A DNA stretch of 64,000 nt from Anisakis pegreffii (taxonomy: Eukaryota > Nematoda > Chromadorea > Rhabditida > Anisakidae), in NCBI GenBank assembly GCA_035041965.1, contig JAPYMA010000451.1, positions 62,001-126,000 on the forward strand, in the 5' to 3' direction. The notes beneath the pieces are model-generated. The model saw only the letters and a list, made by a program, of their open reading frames with translations, was not told the origin of the DNA and searched no databases. Below are positions 1 through 12,700 of this stretch, in pieces. Made by a program: the position numbers and the translations under genes. Within the stretch, counting starts at the first letter, position 1, and every line of letters starts with the position of its first letter.

Positions 1-2439
1 ATCATACAACGCTTGAAACTAAGCCTCGTGCATTACTATTAACATTGTAGTACTCATTGTTTCTTAGTGAAATTTTGAGAATTGAAACGGTTCTTTGCAA
101 TTGTTCTGGCAATAGAAACATCTTTATATAACCAAGCAAGACTATTTCGGTCTGCACAAGTTTCCGCTGATAGTGACATTGCTTGGAATTGCTATCAGTT
201 TATTGCACGACCGATTTTGCAACATACAATATCGTACGGTAAAACGCTTTGTCAAGATTGTATGTTTGTGAGCATAAAATGAAGAGAACGACTGCAGTTG
301 TTCATATGAAAATTTTGGAATGCAGTTGTCGGTTTTGTTGAGAAGTTGTGCGGCTAAAATAAGGTGACGAAAAGGTGACGTGTGAACTAAGCTAATCACC
401 AACCGACGTGTACACATCAACACACACAAACACGGACAATACTTATTGTTAGTTGCTTAATTGCTGCTCAGAGTTGCACTTAATTAATTTCAACTGATTG
501 AAGTGCACTGATGAGTTGTTAGATTGCCGAATGAACCGGCAATGATTAAAAACCGCATTAGTTGCCATCTCTATGCAACGTCGCTAGGGCAACCAATTGA
601 AACGTTTAGTCTTATCCATTAAAAGAGCAGTAATTAGAGCATAACTATTGTACGCCTTAATGCTAAAATCTTTGAGTGGGTGATTCAAAAGGTTCACTGA
701 ATGGCGCTGCGCATACAACGTGCGAAATAATCTAGAAAAGAGCTTTCTGAGTGGTGATAAAACAATGACGTTTAAAGAATGAAATGTGTATGTTCCAAGA
801 ACAATTCAAACATCTTCAAACATCTAATGTGATCACAAGACTTAGACTCATTTTAGAAAAATCAGATTGGTATTATTCAAGTTGATCAGTCCCGATAATG
901 CTTCCAAGTGCTTCAGCAATCATAATATGCTTCTTTTTCATAATTTCGGGGATGGAATGTAAGATCGATGTTTGATCCATATGCAAACTGAATGAACCAA
1001 ACTTAGTTGTCGCTCTGATATTCATTCGCTAAAGGTTAATATTGAGATCAAAAAATGTTATCTTATCTTCAGATGTATCTTTCCGACAGTTACACAACGA
1101 ATTGTTGATGTGAAATTATGTGAATGAAATGAAAATAACACAGAACAACCTTCCACGTGTTGACTGTGACATCGCTGCAGGCCATTGCTGTGCGGCACGA
1201 TGTTTGAGCAAATAATTGTGTTCCATTTCGAGAACACTTGGTTTGTCGTCAACGTTTGCTGCTTCACGACACAATAATTTCGGGTGAAACGTATAATACT
1301 GATTTGATGCTTTCCACTGAAACGCACATCAGTCAATTCGTGTCTTTGCTTATCCAAGATCAACAACTAATTCTCGGTATTCTAATATTCCTTGAGGTGC
1401 ATCGTTCTGAACACTGCTTGTTCAAGAAGTATTCTAATCGCTAATTTTCAGATGAATTGAATTAATAAAGACTGATAACAAAGGCAAATATAAAATGCAA
1501 TCAGTGCAATTCGAGACAATACCGCTCTATTCATCAAATGAACTAGTTCACACGCCAATGCTCAATAAAAGTAAGGTATAATGAGCGATGAATACGAACG
1601 AATTAGTGAACAACAACAAAAATTTCTCACATAAACAATAAGATGCATTATACTGAAGGGTATTATAATCATGAATGCTGCTGAAATATAATCATGAGAG
1701 CGTAGGTGGTGCTGCATAAGTCACCTTATGCAATCAACTCTGATTCTTGAGAACAAGCACACGAATTATAATCACATCTTGTGGATTCTTTACGCATTCG
1801 CGCATCCTAATTGACGAGTCAATTTGCTTGATTATAAAGTCAGACGTTGTTGATTTGTTGACTTTCGATGATATTCACACATTATCTCTGCTCAAAAACA
1901 TATCAAGTCAACAACGTAACAATGGCTCTGAAGCAAACGCAATTCTCACCCCAAATCACGAAAACTTTAGCTTATTCGATTCGACTTTCGTTTCATCTGG
2001 GCCCATCTCATACAAAACGATTGCACAGAATAATGCCATGTGTGCAATAATCAAACACAATATCTCTCGTAAGAATTCTCATTTGGATATATATGTGTGT
2101 TTTCAACGTGAACAACTTAATGAACTGATCGACTGTAACATTAAAGCGCATTTCAATTCTGCTGGAAGTAGTTGAATAGTGTTTAGATCAGTGGTTAGAA
2201 TGCAACGAAATCTTACAGCATCATTCAAATAGAAGGTTATCATCCAACAAGAAAGTCTCGTTTCGGAAAACGAAACGAGATGAACGGTGAATAAATTCAT
2301 GAAATTGATACATAATTGAGCACCACAGTAGACTATACCTAAACAAATATGCGCTAACGAAAGGGAATTCATCAGCTAAAATTTTTGACTTCCCAAAAAA
2401 AAATAAGAGGCAATCCCCAGTAGCATGAGCTAAGGCCTA

Positions 2440-2600
2440 CGGGATAAATTTTCCCGGGAGCCGGAGGAGAGCAGAGGAGATTGAAAAATGCGGAACTCAA
2501 GCGGGAGCCGGAGCCAAATGTTCAAAGACTTTGAGGTACGGCTGGGGACGAAACTTTCGAAAACGTTAGCGGAGCCGGAGCTCGGCTCATTTTTTTTTTG
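2440..2600. repeat. GGAGCCGGAGC-rich dispersed repeat, copy A
   Basis: Irregular GAGCCGGAG, GGAGCCGGAGC and GATTGAAAAATGCGGA motifs ending in a T run. The same motifs recur at 11345-11690. Confidence 0.6.
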
Positions 2601-2684
2601 TTAAAATTATGCATCACTGTTCATCAGTGAATGTGCTTATTTTTGCAAACAACCAAATTTCCATTGCGAACTTTCAACCGAGCT

Positions 2685-2733
2685 GACGATCAGCAGTTTA
2701 GCTAGAAAGTATCTGGTCAAACTGCTGATCGTC
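2685..2733. repeat. 15-base inverted repeat
   Basis: GACGATCAGCAGTTT at 2685-2699 and its exact complement at 2719-2733, with a 19-base loop. Another hairpin (TCTCGTTTCG, loop of five) is at 2256-2280. Confidence 0.6.
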
Positions 2734-3472
2734 ATAGCGAAACGCTTGAAAATTAAACGAACTTAATGGCACGTGATATTACGGTGAATGTGAGCAGTTC
2801 GTATTGGAAAGATGAAATACGATAAGAGCAAATTAGTTGATTAAAAGGAGTCACATTCAAAGAGATTTGTATAGAGGAGTGACTTTATAAGCGTGAAAGA
2901 GCATCAAGTAACGTATTTGAGAGCATCATCAGCGCTATGGCATCTATTCTTTTCAAACACTTTCATTAACGTTCAATTATCTGCTCTAATTAAGTATTCT
3001 TGCTGTTAACACTTTCACTCAATGCGTTACTTTCAAATTTCATTCACGTTCACCTACCGTTTGTAATCTAGAAACATAAAAAAACTCGGCATAAACGTTT
3101 TGATTCACTTCATTTATAATTATGCACAACCTTAATTGCAGTTCACAATGATTAAATACATAAACTGATTCGTTGAAATAATGAATTTCTTCCCAGCTGA
3201 ATGCTTCAACACCGTATAACGACCACACTGTAATAAGCATGTATTTCTGCTCTGTGAGTAGTCAATAAATGCCAATGCTCATAGAAAGCATAATCATTCG
3301 ATAATTGATAACTCACTTGCACATTTTGGCTTCTACCTATGACTTCTACTTTTATAGAAGTTATTGTTAATCCTCTTCTAGGAGAATGATTCAAAGTCAT
3401 TATATGCAAACAAGCACAAAGAAGCCAAACAATAGTAATCGACGAACGAATCCTTTAGACTTAAGTACAAAC

Positions 3473-3786
3473 CTCATGGAGTTGAGCTTGAGGACCACTT
3501 TGATAAGTCTTCAATACGCCATCGAGCATCATCGTAGGCGTTTGGGTGTAGCCGAATTTCGGCTTTCCTGAGGCAGTGAGAGAGGGACCCATCCCAGTGG
3601 CAGTGTATGAACTAAGAGCATTGGAGGATGGTTGTGCTGCATAAGCAGCAGCATTTAATGATGATGTGCCCGCTAGTAAGGTACCAGCTTGCGCAGCACC
3701 TACCTGTACACCAACCAGTGCATCAGCACCGCCACCTGGTACATGACCATGTCCGACTGGCATCCGCGATAACGTTCCGCTACCTC
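3473..3786 (-). CDS. rimb-1: rimb-1 exon: Gly/Ala-rich linker
   Basis: Acceptor GTATGTTCAG, donor ATGAG/GTTTGT; two bases complete a codon, then 104 codons in phase 0. The peptide is Gly/Ala/Ser/Thr/Pro-rich (for example LAGTSSLNAAAYAAQPSS) and ends QAQLHE. There is no domain. Position and phase make it the continuation of the inter-domain linker. The next exons, expected to carry SH3-II and SH3-III, were not found down to base 1. Confidence 0.82.
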
Positions 3787-6700
3787 CTGAACATACAGTG
3801 AATAAATAACGAAGGGGTTCTGGAATCATCTCTCTCATTCGAATAAAATGTTTCTGTGTTATTCATCACAAATGAAGAGAGGTTCGTTCAATTCGAACAA
3901 TATGAATAGCAGTGAACGAACAAACGAAACCTTGAAGCGAGGCAACTTGCATTCCAGGCATGACGGTTGCAGCTTGAGCACTTCCCATCGGAATAGCCCC
4001 CGTATAGGTGGATTGGGCTAACGAGAGGGCAGTTGCTGGATCTGCAAGAGTGCCCATGGTTGCTGTGGTAGGTGCAGTTTGCAAAAGACCGGCTGTTGGT
4101 TGGGCTGTAGCACCGGGTAATGCCAGCGGTCCCAACGATTGTACCATCGATGAGGGCACCGACATTTGAGTGGGGAGATCAAGGGGAGTGGGGCGCTGAA
4201 TGGTGCTTGAAGGCAGATTCAGTGAGATTCCACGTGGCACTCGCGAGACGTTCGAGTCACTAGACACTGCACCTTCTCGTGTCCGAGTTCGAACCGTTAT
4301 AAAGATTGGTGGGTCGTCTGCGAAATCGGCTAACCGTAACAGAACGTGATCCGCTGCAAAATTCAGCGATCATTCATACAAACAAATCAATCACGTATCC
4401 TCATCAACGCAACAAAGCATTTGAACGTCTAAATAAAAGCTCGTGAAATATAGCATTTTTGGTGCGTCGAGAAATAATTACAATAAGCAAATGATGCTAA
4501 TGACAAAGTTGAGATGTGATAATAGACGATGAAACATCGATGAATCAAAATGAGGAGTTAAGAGCAAAATAGTTTAGTTCAGTTATATGCTGGTATGAGA
4601 AGTTGCAATTGGTGATATCTAAACAACGCTCAAGGAGTAATGCGCAATTCGGCAAATTAGGGAAGGTTTTGCGTTGGCTTTGAAGATGTGTTAGATATCC
4701 ATCAGTGAAAGTGGTTGATCTGAAGGGAGTGATAAATTATACTAGCACAGTGACGTGTGAACGAGACTTATGCAGAGAAGCTGTGATGCGTTAATGGCGA
4801 AAGAACGAGATGACATAATTCATGAGCGTTATTCGATCATCTCTTTATTCCCCTCACCAATGTTTCGGTATTCCACAAGACTATTGCAAAGCAAAACATC
4901 TGACTACAAAAAATCGCACTCGAGTGCAGTACTTCAAGAGTTCACTGTGCAGTAGAATGCTACAACTCATAATTACTTCAAAACAAACCGTTAAACAATG
5001 GGCTAAGCAGCAAAGACTTCAATCACTCTAGTGGGCAACCGCCTTTAATCCATGATATTTCTAAATATTCAACAATCTAAATTTTAGGTAATGTCTATTC
5101 GATCGATCGTAAAGTTTGTCAGCCTGCAACGAATGGAATGCTTTCTTCCCATTTGATTCACACGCTTTCCATCCATCCCTCGAACCGAAGAATTGTTTTG
5201 TTGCATCGAGCAGAATGCCCCATTGTTCAATCGCACCGATCCTCAGTGAATATCCAACTGAGAAGTGAGCATTATTGATCAATCGGTAATTGAATAAAGG
5301 AACACTAGTGAAATGTTCACGACACAAACAGCTTCCATTCGAATCTCCGAAAGAAGTGTTCTGCGCATCGATGCGACAAAACTAATTAGGTGAGTTGCCT
5401 TCATGAAACAAACGCACTAACTAGTAACCACTAACAAACCTCTAAACAATCGCCGCGAATAACCAGCTTCGTTCATTTCTACCACATACTTTACTTTAAC
5501 ATACAATCATGCTTTAGTTTTTTTCTTAACTATGCTCATTATTTCCTAACTATGCTCATTAAAATACCACCCAATAGCAATCCAAATAATGATATACTTA
5601 TTGATCCTCACCGAAATATTATCATCACAATTCATCGGCTTAAGCAACAATCGAAAGAGAATCAATCCTTCAGGCAATCAGCGATGTTTTCACTGCAAAC
5701 ATCCACTGCATGTGGTCCGAACAAACTTGTACGAAACTAGCTCTTATAAAGCATGAACAGTTTCAGAATGAACACATTCGCTGACTGTAAAAGGGTTTGA
5801 ATTATTTGAATGGTGATCCAAAACTGTCACATAGGTATGCCAGCCAAAGACGTTGAATTTAACAAAACTAGAATTTTTCGAAAAGTGCATTGCATTAATG
5901 AGTATGGCTAGTAGCTATTTTCTGGCTGAACTGATTCGGAAAACAATAATTGTGGTATGAAAATCATGAAGATGATATGGCCGTATCAAACGTGACACAT
6001 GGCATGGCACAAATTGCAGCAGAACACTGAGCGCTGACTAGAGTGTGCGGACAATAGCGATTAGCATCAAACAATTCGAGACTAAAAATGCAATGAAAGT
6101 TGATTTTTGCTCGCATAACGCGACAGTAAACGCCTCTAATGGGCTGGTTCGTGACGCTCCGCAATTAAGCAATTATTTATGATAGCGTTTAATCGGGAAT
6201 ACATTATTGCCTCATGCAATCCACAAATTATCGCTTCATAGAGTTTCATGCGAAATTCGAGCATGAAACTTAGAAAGTGACGGTCTTTAAAAGATACGTC
6301 CTCTGTTCTCAAAGGTAATGAACAGTGTGTTCAAAAGGTATTTTTAATCTTGTCATATAATTACTGAATGCACCTAATCAATATGATAATGCGATAATTC
6401 TCACTTATAAATTACATCGAAATGAGTGATTAACATATTAAACAGAAAACAAAATGAAATGTTATGGAATTAAATTTATGATCGATGAAAAAGTATCGTT
6501 GGAATGTAGTCGGAACAAGTGAATGGTGGTGTTACCGTAATGGGTGTCTGCCGGCTTAGACGAAATGATAAATCTAGGCACATCACCGATTAAGGAATGC
6601 AATTTATCTTATTGGTTCGAGTGAACGTGACCGCATTGAATTACATCATTATTTGCGGGAGATAAGAGCGGATTGTATATTAGACGGGTGAACGGAACGA

Positions 6701-9700
6701 ACGTGATGATTACGCATTAAACAAAAAATGACTCCTCTAGACGTGTGGTATATTGTTGGTATTGGTGCAGCGTTGAGCAACTCAGTGAAAAGAATGCTCA
6801 CGAATGAAATCACGAGTGGATGTGTACACAATGAATTGTACTGAAACAAACGATGACTGAGGTTGAGATTAACTGATTTACAGACACACATGTGCACAAT
6901 TGCATTTAGAGTTAAATAAAATTTAAATAAGTTTCGAAATATGGCATAAAAAATACAGCGCTGAAATCAATACGCAAATGTACTCTTTTCTAGGACGTTT
7001 AGGATGTAGAGGACGTTTCCTTTGTGATGGATGTGCTGCACTTAAGAATCGTTTAAACTGTCCATTCTGAATCCTCTCATATCGGGTCTATTTGTTATGC
7101 CGTGACGAATTAACGATTACATTCGGCAAATTATGCAACGAAACCATCAAAGGATGCGCCAATTTTAATCCGAATGCTTCTCTTCACTAGAATAAACCTG
7201 AAACTATGCGTTCGGCTGCTTCCTATTCAATGCAACCACCACTTATTCAACATTTGCAAATGGTACTATCAAACAACTTGCTGTGTTTTTATTATGATCG
7301 CATTTGTGATGGTGTAAAAGGCGTTAACAAAAGGACGGATTATGATAAATTGATGAGCTGACCATACCCTAGTCTGAAGCATTTCCAGTTGTAAAGGTGA
7401 AAACATAGTGGGATGAAAACTTGAATACTTGCTATGAGCTGTGCAGTTTGCTGAGGCTTGAGCATTTTTGGATGACAGTTTGAACTGAGTATGTGTGTAC
7501 AAAACGACATCGACAGAAGATTTCGTTTTCGACGATCGGTCTGCTCAAGGAATCAATGAATTACTTTTTCATTTGAATTGATGAGACGGTTCCTTTTTTT
7601 TGCAGGAACGAAACGGTGAAACGAGAATTTTTGAGATGAAAAAGCATTTTTGTTAGACGATTCACCAGACTGATGTCAATAAGCCGTCGAGCAAAGCACT
7701 CCTGATTTATTTCTTCTTCGAAAACTGAAGCCATTCTCAAGAACAAATGAAAAGTGGAAAAGAAAACGAAAGAACAATATTTGAGACAATTCTAATCTTG
7801 AAGTGATTACACTCGCAATACGCACGGAGAATTGGTCAATAAGCAAGCCTGAACGAATGCAAAAAGAAACGAAATGATTGATTTGAAGCCGAGATGAATT
7901 GAGAATGAGATTGCAAAAACATTTGACATGTATGGCCCATATATCTGTGTGCAGAGTTCGGTTGAGCGATGCCAAAAACATTTTCGGATGGAACATTTTC
8001 GCAAATCGAATGCATTTTCATGAATCATTTCACAATGAAACTACCGAAAATTCATTCTTCACGTCAGCACCAATCCATCAGCAGCGCAAAACAATTGTGA
8101 AAACAGAAACACACAAATCTTCCTGCTGCTGCTTGCAGTTTCACTTTGATTCAGTGTGACAATTTTACGAGTTCTTGAAGCGCAAAACCTAAAATCAATC
8201 GGCATCTAAGATCACATTCAATGGTCCGAAGGAACGCTGTTTATTCCGATGGGATATCAATAATAGATCATTTATGGATATACGGATGCATAGAAGCAAT
8301 ACTTTGTAGGTTGTTTCCTAGATCGTAGGCAGAGTGACTGCCGCTGAAGAGTGCCTGCCTTTGGTCGTGGCCAAGCGCAATTATGAGTATCTTAATCGAG
8401 ATTTGCGAGCATAATGACTTCCTCAAATCACAACGCTACACTCACCACAAAAATCATCTTTGGTGACCGACCGCGTAAACAAACGTACTCATTTCATAGC
8501 GATAATCGTCAAAAGTTACTCAAAGCCGACTCGTTTTACGACTGCAATCGTACAACAGCATGGAATTTTGTGCGAATTTCAATGGATCAACGCACTGCTA
8601 ACGAGACTTTACAATCGTTTAGGCTCACTTTCGACTGATTGTTCGCATGAGGGGTTCGCACATATGCAGAAAGCCATTTTTCAAGGACAGAAGCTATGAT
8701 ACAATAAGTGAAACTAGTCGGTTGTGCAGACGAGAGGACGGGAGAAATTCGGGGATAAAATTCCGCGATTGGGAGCCCATAAAATGCGATATGCTTGAAA
8801 AAGGTCGGGGATGGAGTCATAGAAATTCCCCGTCCCTCGCAGCACACTACTTGAAGAGGTAAAAATTATGAGTGGCATGCAGAAGAAATAAATACATCAA
8901 ATTTATGGTTTATTGGATGGTTTAAGCCCAAAGTCCGCATGACAAAGTATTAAATGAGATAAATAACTAGACATGTGCGATTAAACATGCGCCATAAAAT
9001 GATGTATCGCATGCCGAAGTACGCCACCGAAAAGAAATATGGTAGCAAAACCTTCGAATAATAATGTCGCAACGGTGTGTTTAATTCACATGAAAACGAA
9101 ATCAAAACGTAATGTGTTTCTATTCGAGTTTGAACTGTGGGATTATATAAGTGGCAAGCAAGCAAAAACGTCTTAATGATTTCCGAAAGTGTCCACAACA
9201 AAGTTGATTTGAACAAGGTGAGGAATGCGTTCTAAAGCCGGTAACGATAATGCAAGATAAACACTACACATTGAAACATCTGAGTTTGTACGGGAATGGT
9301 ATCAGTTCTTTAATTCACGCAAATGAGTGAGAGCGACTTCAAACCATTGCACAGATGTTTCTACAGTGAATAATTGCTGATGAGTGAGAATTGCTAACCA
9401 ACTAAGAGATAGATGCCTAATGCAGGGAATATGGCAAAATAACGGTTGAACATATTTCCAAACACTCGAATAGCATGGTCATTATCATCAAACAAGCATG
9501 TTTATGCTATACGCATATTTGCGAAGATTAATGAATCCTGCTTCAACTTGTCATCACTCTAATTACGAGTTGCAAATGCCTTAGGCGAATAAATTTCTCA
9601 GCTAAAAGCGAGCTGTCAAAAGAGCATCTGACATCTCGTAATTTCATGAATAAAGTGACAGCAAAAGTGATAAACACAGCAAATAGCCAACCCTGACATA

Positions 9701-12700
9701 CTTGAAAAACACACGATGCATGAATATGAGTGGATGGCTGCTGCTGCTGCAGCATCATCCATCTATGCACTCATAAAATGATCCATCAACTCAATTCTCA
9801 TACAAGATGAAGGTATATACACATTAACACGCACATTCTCACACATAAATATCGCATATTGCACCGAAGTTAACGAACGTTATATTTGAGCATGAAACGA
9901 GCTTACGTCAACCCCATTATAATTTGCATTCAGGCTGACGGCATAATGAGATGAATCCCGTTCATTCGACTCGTCTCTTGTTGATCGGATGAAATGCGAA
10001 TAATATGTTGGGCACTGATTAAATTGATGAAGAAAGGAAGAAAGGTTGAATAAGGGGCGAACATCAGTGTTTGTATGATTCACATCAGGAATTAATATGT
10101 CGTGTTAATTGCATTATGAAGCAGCACGAGTTAATGTGTTCATTACATTTTTTAGTCATTTGATAAATCTCCGAAAATTTTGATCATTTCGTTCAATCAA
10201 CGCTTTTCAAATTTCAGTTCAAATCCCTTCATTGATGCTTAACTATGCTCTAAAAATGCTTTGTGACCGAATGGTGATTTTTTTTTTGATTTCGTAAAAT
10301 CTCGTGCTAAATGGTTGTGACTACCAGTGTTTGAGTGCATTGCTGAATTCATAGTATAGAGCAGTGGTTCTCATAGGAGTGATTGGAGGTGTGAAGTGGT
10401 AATGGAGGGGGTCGAGAAATTAGTATTCCGTGCTGTTGTTACTTTAACTATAAGACAGAACGCCATTGTGGTGATGTTTTTTAACTCGGATATGTAAATG
10501 TGCTTAGTTGATGGCAGTATTCTTCTAATTTCTGAGTGTGACTAGCTCGTGAGGTCCTAACAGGGTTTTCATTCTTTTTAACAGCGTTTTCATTCTTTTA
10601 AACAGGGTTTTCATTCTTTTCCTTGCTATTGCAATCGCTTTCATTACTTTTATCACCAAAAGTGTTCTCTTCTGCTAATTTCTCATTCATTTCACTGAAC
10701 AATTAAAGTCAAATTCTCATTCTATCAAACACACTCTATTATTGATCGTTTGACTATCGAACGTTATTAAGCAATTCGACTCGAATGCTCTATTGTTGAT
10801 TTCGGCTGTCATCACTCGTCAATGTATCCAGTAAATAGTATGTGCTACAGAATAAGAAAGTGATTTGAACTGTGAAGTGAAATGAGACGAAGTGAACGAG
10901 AAAAACTTATGAAGAGAACGATATTCGCAGGTAATAGCTATGAGAGTGAATACAACACGTCTGAAAGGAATGAGAATCCATCTGAATCATACGTAGAAAT
11001 AGTAAGTCTTGTATCAGGAGGTGGGGAAGGTAACGGTGTTCTGCCAGATTATTGATAGCGGTAATGGAGTACCCGAACGTGAGAATCACTGGTATAGAGC
11101 ACAATATCGCATTCAGCATTTCAGTTTTGACTTGGCAAGATAACTAACAAACTTCAGTAAAATATCGAACTGCTATGGAAACCAGGAGCTTTACAGGATC
11201 GCTGTCTCCTGAAAGATTGTGTTGGATATAGTGTTCGTCGTGGAACGAGCTCCCCCAGCAATTTTGCTCCCTCACTGCTTAGTGCAATATCATCAACATT
11301 GTTATTGTCACCATAATTTTGGCCATTAGTGGTCAGATCTGGAGCCATAGCGCAGCAGAGGAAATTTCGAAGCTGAACCCGGAGCTTGATCCTAACATGA
11401 AGCCAGAGATACAGCTGGAGCCATAAATTTCAGAACCGGAGCCGAAAACTGAAGCTGAAATGAGAGTTGTAATGCCAAAGAATGTGGATTTGGAGCCAAA
11501 TTTTCGACAAAGGAGAGCCACGATTAGACCTAAAGCAGGATTTTTTTGAAAATGTGCAGCCGAAGCTGGAAACGGCGTCAGTTTTTTTTTTGGGAATGCG
11601 GAGCGTGAGTTAGAGTTGGAGCCGAAAATTGAAAAATGCCGAGCTGAAGCCAAAGGCGGAAATTTTGAAAACGCTTCGTCAAAAGTGTAGCTGAATCAAT
11701 TTCTCATTTTCGAATTTAGCATCACTACTTGAGAGAACTAAACATTGAAAAAACCCCTCCAAAAAAAAAGCTCCATCTCGAAATAAATAAGCGAGTGCAT
11801 TGAACACAATACGGAATGAATGTTCCCTATGCAGTTATTTTGAATCAGTTGTGATTTCTTTCTTCCAATTTCAGAAGAACCACAAAAAACATAATGATCG
11901 TTCTAATGGTCAACGGCGGAACGCACTTCAACGTCAAAACCACTACCAAATGCTTCCTCTCTAAATATGCCATGCAATTCGCAAGAGGAATAAAATATCC
12001 TCTTCATAAGAAAACGATTTTATAATTTCCTAATGTATTGTCGTCGTCATTAAATCTGCAGTTTTCATATTATCAGTTTTTCAGTGCACTTTCAAAAGTT
12101 TTCTTTTCAAATGGTCGGCATTCAATGGCTTAGACGAAAGTGAAAAACTATGCGTACAGGCTTAACTTCTCAAGCAATCGCATCACAAGCATATTTCATT
12201 CAGTTTGAAGCATCATCCGTATCGCATCCACACAAAATAATACTATAGAATATATGGCTGCTATAGTGGAAGGAATGTGATTGATTCACTTGTGATCCGA
12301 GACACAACAAAACTGATACGTTGCTAAACACTTAATGTAATGAGACTGTTGGACAAGTCTTTATTCCGTGGAAACTCAACTAATCACACGAGATTAAATA
12401 TTTTCGTTCACTTAGCACTTGATCTCTCCTCGATTACGCTTCATTAGGTTTCCGTTTTCATGTCTCACTTTCCTGATGGAAATGGTTTGAAATGAATGAT
12501 TTTTCATGGAAGTGAACGTTTACTGATGAGTTGATTTAGAGTCAGCAATTTTTTTCTCTGTGCAAAATTGACAGCAAACATGAGACGAATTCAGAGATTT
12601 GTTACTTTTTTTTTAAAAGCATATAAGGCTGAAAGAACCTCAAATGAATAAGATGGATTGCTGATCCGTTTTCTTTTAAATCACAGCTTGATAACATCTG

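Larger units (their letters stand above)
1..3472. other. intron-like sequence left of the last visible rimb-1 exon
   Basis: AT-rich, with stops in all frames every few dozen codons. It holds the 2256 and 2685 hairpins and the GGAGCC repeat. The expected rimb-1 SH3-II/III exons are absent, so the intron runs past the window edge. Confidence 0.6.

Noticed and set aside
1..3472. SH3-II/SH3-III exons of rimb-1
   Set aside because: Searched for ALFDY-like, DEDGFY-like and GLVPSNF-like blocks on the minus strand; none found.
3866..4267. Reading the frame past 3931 as coding (GFVCSFTAIHIV...)
   Set aside because: It runs through the GTTTCG donor into intron; the low-complexity linker character is lost at that point.
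11333..11653. 106-codon minus frame, Ser/Phe/Gly-rich
   Set aside because: It lies entirely on the GGAGCC repeat; openness is due to repeat composition.
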